Assembly: GCA_903842455.1 (NCBI GenBank)
Contig: CAIMLX010000225.1
Location: 1 to 54,620, forward strand
From: an uncultured Hyphomicrobiales bacterium
GTDB lineage: Bacteria; Pseudomonadota; Alphaproteobacteria; Rhizobiales; Devosiaceae
Direction: 5' to 3'
DNA: 54,620 nucleotides
Notes under the pieces: generated by a model
Told to the model about the DNA's origin: nothing
Seen by the model: only the letters and a program-made list of their open reading frames with translations
The model's database searches: none
Shown: positions 27,857 to 35,299 of the stretch, in pieces
How the letters are laid out: every line of letters starts with the position of its first letter
How positions within the stretch are numbered: position 1 is the stretch's first letter
Program-made: the position numbers and the translations under genes

Positions 27857-28579
27857 TCAGTAGGTCAGCGTGCGGTGCAGCACGCCTTTCAGGTGGCGGT
27901 CGAGGGCGTCGATGGCGCCCTCGATATCGCCGGCCGCGAGACCATCGATGATGTCGAGGTGTTCTCGCATCGAGGTGATGGTGTGGATCGGGCCGACCGC
28001 ATCGAGGTTGTGCAGGCGGATCAGGTACATCTTCTGAATCAGCCGGGCATAGACCATGCTGAGGTGGTTGTTGCCGTAGGCCGCGATGAAGCTCTCGTGG
28101 AACTCGCGCTCCAGCGCCTTGACCGGAATGCGGTAGGTGTTGAGGTCGTTGACCTCGCGGACGAAGGCCATGATGCGTTCATGGCTCTGCCGCATCCGCT
28201 CGATCCAGCCGGGCGGCAGGGTGGTGGCGAACTTGCGCAGCCCCTCCTTCTCGAGCAGGCCGCGGAACTGGAACGTGTTCCCGACGAAGTTCATGTCCGG
28301 GTAGAAAATGGTAATCCCGACCTTGCGGCGGACGGTGATCATGCCCTCGGCCTCGAGCAGCGTGGTCGTTTCGCGCATCGGTGACAGCGAGAGGCCAAGG
28401 ACGGCGCCGAGCTCCTCCTGCCTGAGGGTCTGCCCCAGCCTGAGCCGGCCTTCGATCAGCGCCTCGAAGAAGGCGTGATAGCCGGAATTGTCGATGCCGC
28501 CGTTCAAGAACTTCCCCGTCCTGGTCCGCTGAAATTGCTCGCTATCCAACCAAAGATGGCACCCGGAGAGCGTTGACAT
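27857..28579 (-). CDS. GntR-family regulator with FCD domain
   Basis: A 240-residue regulator. The winged helix-turn-helix occupies about residues 30-95 (GRLRLGQTLRQEELGAVLGLSLSPMRETTTLLEAEGMITV). The C-terminal all-helical FCD effector domain includes REFHESFIAAYGNNHL and the late EHLDIIDGLAAGDIEGA stretch with metal-type His/Asp positions. FCD regulators usually respond to sugar acids. It is divergent from the CUT1-uxuA operon, 200 bases away, and is the likely regulator of that operon and perhaps of the SMP-30/Dpp region. The start ATG 28579 has no strong ribosome site. Confidence 0.88.
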   Translation of the reverse strand: MSTLSGCHLWLDSEQFQRTRTGKFLNGGIDNSGYHAFFEALIEGRLRLGQTLRQEELGAVLGLSLSPMRETTTLLEAEGMITVRRKVGITIFYPDMNFVGNTFQFRGLLEKEGLRKFATTLPPGWIERMRQSHERIMAFVREVNDLNTYRIPVKALEREFHESFIAAYGNNHLSMVYARLIQKMYLIRLHNLDAVGPIHTITSMREHLDIIDGLAAGDIEGAIDALDRHLKGVLHRTLTY

Positions 28580-28779
28580 CGATTATTCGCAGCCTATACG
28601 CTCAGAAACAAGCAGATAAGATATATTTAATCCGCCAGCGGCGATAGCTTTCAAGCGTTGCCGGGCGAAGGGTGAGGAAAACCGGGCGTCTGCCGCCACT
28701 GGTGCGGCCCGCTCCAACGTAGTCGCCCGAAGGTGTCACGAAGGCGCCAGGGCTATTGGTTTCTCAGGGAGGGAATTCA
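28580..28779. promoter_or_regulatory. GntR / CUT1 divergent promoter region
   Basis: This 200-base region must hold both promoters. An AT-rich stretch (about 28590-28632, including AGATAAGATATATTTAATCC) stands out from the GC-rich surroundings and is the best candidate for promoter elements or the GntR operator. Close to the plus-strand gene, AGGGAGGG provides a strong ribosome site before ATG 28780. No unambiguous palindrome was found. Confidence 0.45.
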
Positions 28780-30096
28780 ATGACCGACAGCATTTCCAAC
28801 AAGTGGTCGCGCCGCCGCGTGCTCGCGACTGCCGCCTCGGGCGTCGCGCTCGCGGCGGCCACCGGCTTCCCCATGCCGGCGCTCGCGCAGGGCAAGAAGC
28901 TCACCTACTGGGGCGGCCTGATCTTTTCGGACGACGCCAACAAGCTGCTCTCCGACACCATCACCGCCTGGGGCGCCGCCAATGGCGTCGAGACCGAAGT
29001 GGTAATGATCAACCAGAACGAGACCACGCAGAAGGTCTCGGCGGCGGTTTCGTCCAACACCATGCCCGACGCCATGGATACGGGCCTCGGCCTGTTGCGG
29101 CTGCTGGGCCGGCAGAACGTGTTCTCCGATGTCGGCGCGCTCTACAAGAAGATCGGTGATGCACAGGGCGGCTGGTTCTCCGGCCCCGATACCGCCACCG
29201 ACCTGACCGCCGATGGCGGCGTGGCGCGCATCGGCATCCCGTTCGGCGTCAATGGCAACCTGCTGCTGCGCCGCAAGGACCTGCTGGAGCCCGCCGGCTT
29301 CACCGAAGCGCCCAAGACCTGGGACGAGCTGAAGATGCAGGCCGAGGCGGTCAACAAGGCGCCCGTTTCCGGCCTCGGCCTCGCGCTCTCCAACGTCGGC
29401 GACGCGAACCTGCAGGTGGCGATCCTGCAGTCCTACGGTGGCCGCATCGCCGACGATGCCGGCAAGACCGTGACCCTCGATACGCCCGAGACGCGCGAGT
29501 GGCTCGCCTGGGTGAAGGACGCCTGGGACAAGAAGCTGTTCCCGGCCGGCAACACCACGTGGGACGGGGCCGGCGACAACCAGGCCTACCTGTCGGGCCA
29601 GGCCGCCTTCATCGCCAATACCGGCTCGGTGGGTATTGCGGCCAAGAAGGACGACATGGAGTTGTTCGAGGCCAGCGCCTTCTCGCCGCTGCCGGGCGGT
29701 CCGAAGGGCATCGTCTCGCCGATCGACGTGCAGCTGCGCGCCATCACCAAGGCCAGCCCGCTGCAGGCCGAGGCCATGGCGCTGCTCGAGCACCTCTCCT
29801 CGCCCGAGTTCATGAACGCCTACTTCAACGTGGCGATCTATGGTCCGGTGCTGGCGGACCAGGAAAAGCTGCCGGCGTTCGATGGTACCAACACCATCCT
29901 CGTCGGCCTGCTCGGGCTCGCCAAGAACGGCACGGCGCCGGCCTATCCCGACGTCAACAATGCCGCCTTCGCCGATTTCGGCTCGAACTTCATCATCCCC
30001 AAGCTGGCGCAGCGCGTCGTGGTGGATGGCTGGGATTTCGACCGGGCCATCGCCGAAGCGCAGGCCCAGGGCCAGGCGATCTACGACAAGTACTGA
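28780..30096 (+). CDS. CUT1-type sugar-binding protein (family 1), Tat-type signal
   Basis: A 438-residue SBP_bac_1 protein. The signal carries a twin-arginine motif, SRRRVL at residues 10-15, then a hydrophobic segment and an ALAQ cleavage site near 36. The mature start KLTYWGGLIFSDD and the segment QAAFIANTGSVGIAAKKDD are typical of the family. ATG 28780 has AGGGAGGG upstream; an earlier in-frame GTG at 28756 adds residues before the Tat motif and is less likely. It delivers sugar to the permeases downstream. Folded Tat export is unusual but known for some sugar-binding proteins. Confidence 0.9.
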   Translation: MTDSISNKWSRRRVLATAASGVALAAATGFPMPALAQGKKLTYWGGLIFSDDANKLLSDTITAWGAANGVETEVVMINQNETTQKVSAAVSSNTMPDAMDTGLGLLRLLGRQNVFSDVGALYKKIGDAQGGWFSGPDTATDLTADGGVARIGIPFGVNGNLLLRRKDLLEPAGFTEAPKTWDELKMQAEAVNKAPVSGLGLALSNVGDANLQVAILQSYGGRIADDAGKTVTLDTPETREWLAWVKDAWDKKLFPAGNTTWDGAGDNQAYLSGQAAFIANTGSVGIAAKKDDMELFEASAFSPLPGGPKGIVSPIDVQLRAITKASPLQAEAMALLEHLSSPEFMNAYFNVAIYGPVLADQEKLPAFDGTNTILVGLLGLAKNGTAPAYPDVNNAAFADFGSNFIIPKLAQRVVVDGWDFDRAIAEAQAQGQAIYDKY

Positions 30097-30103
30097 GCAT
30101 TCT

Positions 30104-30133
30104 GCCGCGGCCGGTCACGAGGCTGGCCGCGGC
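30104..30133 (+). terminator. Hairpin after CUT1 binding-protein gene
   Basis: GCCGCGGCC (30104-30112) pairs perfectly with GGCCGCGGC (30125-30133), followed by CTTTCCC, 8 bases after the stop. It is a probable partial terminator separating high binding-protein expression from the permeases. Confidence 0.65.
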
Positions 30134-30165
30134 CTTTCCCCGAATAATTCAGGAGCGGATGCGCG

Positions 30166-31083
30166 ATGTCTGTTGCGGCTGACACCATCCCCGCGAAACC
30201 GCGACGCCGGCTTCCCGGCAATGTCCGCATCAAGGCATTCGCTTACCTGCTGGTGGCGCCGGCGATCCTTCTGATCTGCGGCCTCGTCGCCTACCCGTTC
30301 CTGTTTGCCATCTGGGTGTCGTTCACCGACATGGTGGTGGGCAGCGTCGGCAACTTCGTCGGCTTCAAGAATTTCGAATATCTCGCCGGCACCGCCACGT
30401 TCTACAGCGCCATCTGGAACACCATCGTCATCGTGCTGGTGTCGGACGTGCTGAAGCTCGGGATCGGGCTGGGCCTCGCGCTGCTGGTGCACCAGAACCT
30501 GCCGGGGCGCGGGATTTTCCGCTCGTTCCTGATGCTGCCCTGGGCGATGCCGGCCTTCGTCGCCTTCCTCACCTGGCGCGTGCTGTACCAGCCGATCGGC
30601 GGCGGTATAAACCTGATCCTGACGCAGACGGGGCTTTACCCGGAGGTGATCGACTTCCTCGGCTCGCGCTCGACCGCTATGGGCTCGGTGATCGTCGCCT
30701 CGGTGTGGCGCGGCTTCCCGTTCTGGTTCATCTCCATCCTCGCCGCACTGCAGTCGGTGCCCAAGGAACTCTACGAGGCGGCGATCGTCGATGGCGCCTC
30801 GACCTGGCAGCGGTTCTGGAACGTCACCATTCCGAGCCTGATGCCGGTGATCATCGTCACCACGCTCCTGAGCTCGATCTGGACTGCCAACGGCTTCGAG
30901 CATGTCTGGCTGCTGACCGCCGGCGGGCCGTCGGATGCCACCATGGTGTTCCCGGTGCTCGCCTACTACGGGATGCAGACGCAGCGCATCGGCGAGGCGG
31001 CGGCGGTGTCGGTCTACATGCTGCCGGTGCTGGGTGTCCTCGTGATCTTCGCGACATCACTGATGATGCGGAGGGAAGAATAA
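30166..31083 (+). CDS. CUT1 sugar ABC permease, MalF/UgpA-like
   Basis: A 305-residue inner-membrane permease. A charged N-terminus is followed by the first helix (FAYLLVAPAILLICGLVAYPFLFAIWVSF), as in the MalF/UgpA/LacF group. The EAA loop reads LYEAAIVDGASTWQRFWNVTIPSL near residue 203. It is coupled to the next permease by a TAATG overlap. It forms the heterodimeric channel with the MalG-like protein. Confidence 0.9.
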   Translation: MSVAADTIPAKPRRRLPGNVRIKAFAYLLVAPAILLICGLVAYPFLFAIWVSFTDMVVGSVGNFVGFKNFEYLAGTATFYSAIWNTIVIVLVSDVLKLGIGLGLALLVHQNLPGRGIFRSFLMLPWAMPAFVAFLTWRVLYQPIGGGINLILTQTGLYPEVIDFLGSRSTAMGSVIVASVWRGFPFWFISILAALQSVPKELYEAAIVDGASTWQRFWNVTIPSLMPVIIVTTLLSSIWTANGFEHVWLLTAGGPSDATMVFPVLAYYGMQTQRIGEAAAVSVYMLPVLGVLVIFATSLMMRREE

Positions 31084-31964
31084 TGGCCACGCTCGCGGAA
31101 GTCGCCAGCGCTGCGCCGGTTGGTACGGCGTCGGCCCAGCGCCGCATTATCACCGCGCGGATCGTCAGCTACGCCCTGCTAGCAGTGGCCGTCATCCTGG
31201 TGCTGTTTCCGATCTACTGGATGATCATCACGTCGCTGAAGCTGCCGCGCGAGATCTACCGCGTGCCGGCGCTGTGGCCGCAGACGTTCACGCTCGCCAA
31301 TTTCGACAAGCTGCTGGCCGATGGCAGCTTCCTGCTCGCCATCCGCAACAGCGCCATCGTTGCCACGACGGTGACGGTGATCTCGGTGATCATCTCGTCG
31401 TTTGCCGCCTACTCGATGGTGCGGTTCCGCTACCGCTTCCGTGGCGTGTTCGGCCGCCTGATCCTGTTCGCCTACCTGACGCCGGGGTCGCTGCTGTTCA
31501 TCCCGCTCTCGATCGTGATGGCGCAACTGCGGCTCGGCAACTCGCTGCAGGGGCTGATCCTCGTCTACCTCACCTTTTCGCTGCCGCTCTCGACCTGGCT
31601 GCTGCAGGGCTATTTCCGCGGCGTGCCGCGCGAACTGGAGGAGCAGGGGATGATCGACGGGCTGACGCGGTTCGGCGCGCTGATCCGCATCACCCTGCCG
31701 CTGTCGGCGCCGGGGCTGGCGGCCGTCGCCATCTTCACCTTCACCGGCGCGTGGAACGAGCTGCTGTTCGCGCTGGTGCTGACCACGTCCGAAAGCGTGC
31801 GGACGGCGCCACTGGCGCTCAACTATCTCATCACCAGCGACGTGCTGCCGTGGGGACCCCTGATGGCGGGTGCCGTCATCTCCTCGGTGCCGCTGATGAT
31901 CCTCTATTTCGTCGCACAGCGCTTCATGGTGGCCGGCATGGCCGAAGGCGCCGTGAAGGGCTGA
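31083..31964 (+). CDS. CUT1 sugar ABC permease, MalG/UgpE-like
   Basis: A 293-residue permease with an N-terminal helix (ISYALLAVAVILVLFPIYWM-like region), WPQTFTLANF in the periplasmic part and the EAA loop ELEEQGMIDGLTRFGALIRITLPLS near residue 187. ATG 31083 overlaps the previous stop (TAATG); the long upstream open frame is inside the MalF-like gene. No ATPase gene of the MalK/UgpC type follows or precedes, so this importer must borrow one encoded elsewhere. Confidence 0.9.
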   Translation: MATLAEVASAAPVGTASAQRRIITARIVSYALLAVAVILVLFPIYWMIITSLKLPREIYRVPALWPQTFTLANFDKLLADGSFLLAIRNSAIVATTVTVISVIISSFAAYSMVRFRYRFRGVFGRLILFAYLTPGSLLFIPLSIVMAQLRLGNSLQGLILVYLTFSLPLSTWLLQGYFRGVPRELEEQGMIDGLTRFGALIRITLPLSAPGLAAVAIFTFTGAWNELLFALVLTTSESVRTAPLALNYLITSDVLPWGPLMAGAVISSVPLMILYFVAQRFMVAGMAEGAVKG

Positions 31965-31999
31965 CGGAACCACTCAACGATGACACAGGAATACACATT

Positions 32000-33049
32000 A
32001 TGGGCATGAGGGTAGCGGTCGGGCAGTTCCACGACCTGACCGAGGACAGGCTGCGCTTTGCAGCGCAGATCGGCGTCAACGGACTGCAGATGAACAACCC
32101 GACGCTTCCCGGCGATCACCGCTGGGAACAGGCGGACGTCAAGGCGCTGGTCGACAAGGTCGAAGCGGCCGGGCTGAAGTTCGAGGCGATCGAGAACGTG
32201 CCCACGCACTTCTACCACAAGGCCATGATGGGCCTCGATGGGCGCGACGAGCAGATCGAGAACTACCAGGCGACGATCCGCGCGGTGGCGCGGGCCGGCG
32301 TGCCGGTGCTGGGGCTGCACTTCATGCCCAACTCGGTGTGGACCACCGACCGCAACGGCCAGACCCGCGGCGGCGCGACCGCCCGCAAGTTCGACATGTC
32401 GATCGTCGAAGCCAATATCGACAATCTCGAACTGCTGCGCTCGTTCATGCCGACGACGCTGGGCCGCGCCTCCTCGATGCCGCTGTTCGGCAAGGATGGC
32501 CCGTTCATCTCCGAAGAGCAGATGTGGTCCAACTACGAGTACTTCATGAAGGCAGTACTGCCGGTCGCGGAGGAAGAGGGCCTGAAGCTCGCGCTGCATC
32601 CGGATGATCCGCCGGTGCCGATGCTGGGCGGCGTGGCGCGGCTGTTCTACAAGCCCGCCAACTTCAAGAAGGCCTACGAGATGCTGGGCCGCTCGCCGAG
32701 CTGGTCGCTGGATCTCTGCCTCGGCTGCTGCTCGGAAATGCCGGGCGGCAAGACCAACGTCACCGAGATGATCGAGTATTTCGCGCCCAAGGGTGCGATC
32801 TCCTACATCCATTTCCGCGACGTGCAGGGCACGGTGCCGAACTTCACCGAATGCTTCATCGGCGACGGCAATTTCGACCCGGCCGAAGTGGTGGCGCTGC
32901 TCGACAAGAACGGCTTCGGCGGCTTCCTGCTCGATGACCACGTCCCCAAGATGGACAATGACAGCGACTGGAACCATCGCGGCCGCTCGCATGCCATCGG
33001 CTACCTGCAGGGGCTGCTGCGCATGCTGGAGTTCTACAAGAAGGCCTGA
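32000..33049 (+). CDS. Mannonate dehydratase (UxuA)-family protein
   Basis: 349 residues of the UxuA family. The predicted metal ligands are H200 (ALHPDDPP), C240 (LDLCLGC), H271 (IHFRDVQG) and D313 (LLDDHVP). It should convert D-mannonate, or a close relative, to 2-keto-3-deoxygluconate. It lies 35 bases after the CUT1 permease, closing that operon; the imported sugar is therefore probably a uronate or glucuronide-type compound. It is a divergent paralogue of the protein at 19581-20543, sharing the ligand motifs and little else at the N-terminus. ATG 32006 is an alternative start. Confidence 0.86.
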   Translation: MGMRVAVGQFHDLTEDRLRFAAQIGVNGLQMNNPTLPGDHRWEQADVKALVDKVEAAGLKFEAIENVPTHFYHKAMMGLDGRDEQIENYQATIRAVARAGVPVLGLHFMPNSVWTTDRNGQTRGGATARKFDMSIVEANIDNLELLRSFMPTTLGRASSMPLFGKDGPFISEEQMWSNYEYFMKAVLPVAEEEGLKLALHPDDPPVPMLGGVARLFYKPANFKKAYEMLGRSPSWSLDLCLGCCSEMPGGKTNVTEMIEYFAPKGAISYIHFRDVQGTVPNFTECFIGDGNFDPAEVVALLDKNGFGGFLLDDHVPKMDNDSDWNHRGRSHAIGYLQGLLRMLEFYKKA

Positions 33050-33077
33050 TGCGTCAGCGCCTTCGCATGGATCGAAG

Positions 33078-33102
33078 CTCCCGCGGGTCGGACCTGCGGG
33101 AG
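33078..33102 (+). terminator. Terminator hairpin after CUT1-uxuA operon
   Basis: CTCCCGCGGGT (33078-33088) pairs with ACCTGCGGGAG (33092-33102) over 11 positions (one wobble) with a 3-base loop, 29 bases after the stop and before the next operon's operator region. The following bases, TCATAATA, are AT-rich but are not a U-run. Confidence 0.7.
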
Positions 33103-33111
33103 TCATAATAC

Positions 33112-33127
33112 GTTCAGCCAGTTGAAC
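33112..33127. promoter_or_regulatory. Palindrome GTTCA-N6-TGAAC, possible distal IclR operator
   Basis: GTTCAGCCAGTTGAAC is a perfect inverted repeat with 5-base arms and a 6-base spacer. It has the same geometry as the GTTCC-N6-GGAAC site 105 bases downstream (33217-33232), and the spacers are nearly identical (GCCAGT and GCCAAT). It may be an auxiliary operator for the IclR gene at 33279. Confidence 0.5.
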
Positions 33128-33194
33128 ATCGTTTCCCCCTACGAACGTTTTACCGCCAACGCTGTCATTCCCGGTTGACTTGGGCAGCCCGCCG

Positions 33195-33232
33195 GTTCTC
33201 ACTGGTGGGACAGCGTGTTCCGCCAATGGAAC
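33195..33232. promoter_or_regulatory. Tandem IclR-type operator upstream of iclR-rhaM operon
   Basis: GTTCCGCCAATGGAAC (33217-33232) is a palindrome with arms GTTCC/GGAAC and a 6-base spacer. A degenerate second copy, GTTCT-N7-GGGAC, lies at 33195-33211, with centres about 21 bases apart (two helical turns). The same GTTCC-N6-GGAAC motif stands upstream of the other IclR-containing operon (51779-51794). It lies 47 bases before the regulator's start, so autoregulation is likely. The assignment to IclR binding is inferred. Confidence 0.62.
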
Positions 33233-33278
33233 GCACGGCAAGACGACAAAAGTCGCTGCCCAGGGGAGGAGTTTCCGG

Positions 33279-34064
33279 TTGTCCAGTCCGCGGCGGACCA
33301 TCCATGTGCTTGACCTGCTCGCCCGCAAGGGTGCGCTGGGCGTGCGTGGCATCGCCCAGCAGCTCGACCTGCCGGTCGGCTCGGTGCACCGCCTGCTGCT
33401 GGAACTCGCCGAAGAGAACGTCGTCGAGCGCAATGCCGATGGCGCCTGGCAACTGGGATACCGCCTGCTGGAAATCACCGACCTGCAACTCGACGGCGTC
33501 GGCTTCCCGCGCCTGGCGCGGCCGTACTGCGAGGCCATCGCCGAGGTGACGCGCGAGACGGTCAACGTCAACGTGCTGAGCGGCGACGCCTGCGTGTGCA
33601 TCGACAAGGTGCGTGGCAACGAGGGGATGCAGCTCGACTGGCGCATCGGCTCGCGCGGCCCGCTTTATGCCGGGGGCAGTGCCAAGGCGATGCTGGCCTT
33701 CATGAGCGAGGCCGACCAGGTGCGGGTGGCGAACGGCCCGAAGACCCGCTTCACGTCCCATACGCTCACCGATGCAACGGCGCTGCTGATCGAACTGGGC
33801 CGCATCCGCGAGCGCGGCTACTCGATCGACGACCAGGAACTGGTGCTGGGCGTGTTCTGCGTCGGGGTGCCGATCCTCGACCGCATCGGCCGGCCGGTGG
33901 GCGGGATCAGCGTTTCGGGCCCGACGCCCAAGACGCCCGGCGCCGAACTGGAGCTGCTGGTGAAGCGCCTGCACGAGGCGTGCGGGCAGGTCAGCAAGCG
34001 ACTTGGATATGTGGGGGCCTGGCCGCCGCGCGACGTGGTCGCGCCGCCGCTCGTGGCCGTTTGA
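33279..34064 (+). CDS. IclR-family transcriptional regulator (copy 1)
   Basis: A 261-residue regulator: an N-terminal winged helix-turn-helix (about residues 5-65, ending LPVGSVHRLLLELAEENVVER) and a C-terminal IclR effector domain (SETVNVNVL-like strand, CIDKVRGNEGMQLDWRIGSRGPLYAGGSAKAMLAF, and a late YSIDDQELVLGVFCVGVPI). I place the start at TTG 33279, 8 bases after GGGGAGGA; the frame upstream runs through the operator region and is not protein-like. It heads a plus-strand operon of sugar-acid genes and is a close paralogue of the regulator at 45671-46468. Confidence 0.87.
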   Translation: MSSPRRTIHVLDLLARKGALGVRGIAQQLDLPVGSVHRLLLELAEENVVERNADGAWQLGYRLLEITDLQLDGVGFPRLARPYCEAIAEVTRETVNVNVLSGDACVCIDKVRGNEGMQLDWRIGSRGPLYAGGSAKAMLAFMSEADQVRVANGPKTRFTSHTLTDATALLIELGRIRERGYSIDDQELVLGVFCVGVPILDRIGRPVGGISVSGPTPKTPGAELELLVKRLHEACGQVSKRLGYVGAWPPRDVVAPPLVAV

Positions 34065-34076
34065 GGGAGGAAGACG

Positions 34077-34385
34077 ATGATCCGATCTGCATGGGTGATG
34101 AAGCTGAAGCCCGGCCAGGAGGCCGAATACAAGCGCAAGCACGACGAGATCTGGCCCGAGATGGTCGAGCTGCTGAAGAGCCAGGGCGTCACCAACTACT
34201 CGATCTACGCCTACGACCTGCTGCTGTTCGCCTACCTCGAAAAGCCCGACGGCGCGCCGTCGCAGACCGAGGGCGTCGATCCGGTGGTGCTGAAGTGGTG
34301 GAAGTGGATGGAGCCGCACATGGAAACCCATGAGGACGCGCGGCCGAAATCGTGGCCCGTCAATCTCGTCTTCCGGATGGACTGA
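34077..34385 (+). CDS. rhaM: L-rhamnose mutarotase (RhaM family, copy 1)
   Basis: 102 residues, the size of E. coli RhaM, with the family's active-site residues: H22 (KRKHDEIWPE), Y41 (NYSIY) and the W74-W75 pair (KWWKWM). It interconverts the alpha and beta anomers of L-rhamnose, or of L-fucose in some family members, supplying the anomer needed by the dehydrogenase. It follows the IclR gene by 12 bases with GGGAGGA upstream. A second copy sits in the same position relative to the second IclR gene (45345-45659). Confidence 0.88.
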   Translation: MIRSAWVMKLKPGQEAEYKRKHDEIWPEMVELLKSQGVTNYSIYAYDLLLFAYLEKPDGAPSQTEGVDPVVLKWWKWMEPHMETHEDARPKSWPVNLVFRMD

Positions 34386-34393
34386 GGCGCGCC

Positions 34394-35281
34394 ATGGCAA
34401 AGCTGCAGATTGTCGATCCGCATATCCACCTGTGGGACCTCTGGACCCGCATCTACCCGCATTTCGAAAAGCCCGGCCCGGGCGGCGCGAGCGCAACGAT
34501 CTGCCGTTCCTACCTGATCGACGAGTACCTCGAAGAAGGCCGCGACGACTTCGAGATCGTCGGGGCGGTGCATGTCGAGGCGTTCCCGACCGATCCTATC
34601 AAGGAAACCGAAACGCTGCAGGCAGTGGCCGATACCAAGAAGCTGCCGCTGGTGATCGTCGGCAATGGCGACCTGGGGTCGAAGGATTTCCCGGCGCTGC
34701 TCGACCGGCACCAGGCGTTCCCGATCTTCCGGGGCATCCGGCAGGTCGTGAACATGCATCCCGACCCCAAGCGGAGCTACACGAGCCGCGACCTGATGGC
34801 GGAGCCGCAGTTCCTCGAAGGGCTGCGCGAGCTTGGACGGCGCGGCCTGAGCTTCGACCTGCAGCTCTATCCGCACCAGATGGACACCGCGGCGGCCCTC
34901 GCGGCACAGGCGCCGGATACGCAGATCATCCTCAACCACGCCGGCATGTGGGCCGACCGCGACCTGAGCGGCTGGAAGCAGTGGAAGGCGGGGATGCGGA
35001 CGCTCGCCGCGCGACCCAACATCGTCGCCAAGATCAGTGGCCTCGGCATGCTCGACACTGGCTGGACCACCGAGAGCATCCGGCCGCTGGTGCTCGAGAG
35101 CCTCGAGGCGTTCGGGACGGAGCGCGCCATGTTCGCCTCCAACTTCCCGGTCGACAAGCAATACACCGACTTTGTGACGGTCTGGCGCGCCTTCGACGCG
35201 ATCACCAAGGGGTTCTCGGAGGGTGAGCGCACCGGCCTCTTCCGCGATAACGCCCGCAAATATTACCGCATTGCCGCCTGA
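34394..35281 (+). CDS. COG3618 amidohydrolase, probable rhamnono/fucono-lactonase
   Basis: A 295-residue TIM-barrel amidohydrolase. The metal motif HxH is at H10/H12 (VDPHIHLWDL), with a barrel histidine in LNHAGMW and the late aspartate region SNFPVD. The family includes L-fuconolactonase and L-rhamnono-1,4-lactonase, which open the lactone made by the sugar dehydrogenase. Position between mutarotase and dehydratase supports that step. The ATG at 34394 is used; an upstream in-frame start overlaps rhaM. 2-Pyrone-4,6-dicarboxylate lactonases belong to the same superfamily but do not fit the context. Confidence 0.82.
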   Translation: MAKLQIVDPHIHLWDLWTRIYPHFEKPGPGGASATICRSYLIDEYLEEGRDDFEIVGAVHVEAFPTDPIKETETLQAVADTKKLPLVIVGNGDLGSKDFPALLDRHQAFPIFRGIRQVVNMHPDPKRSYTSRDLMAEPQFLEGLRELGRRGLSFDLQLYPHQMDTAAALAAQAPDTQIILNHAGMWADRDLSGWKQWKAGMRTLAARPNIVAKISGLGMLDTGWTTESIRPLVLESLEAFGTERAMFASNFPVDKQYTDFVTVWRAFDAITKGFSEGERTGLFRDNARKYYRIAA

Positions 35282-35299
35282 CGGCGGAGGAGAATTACC

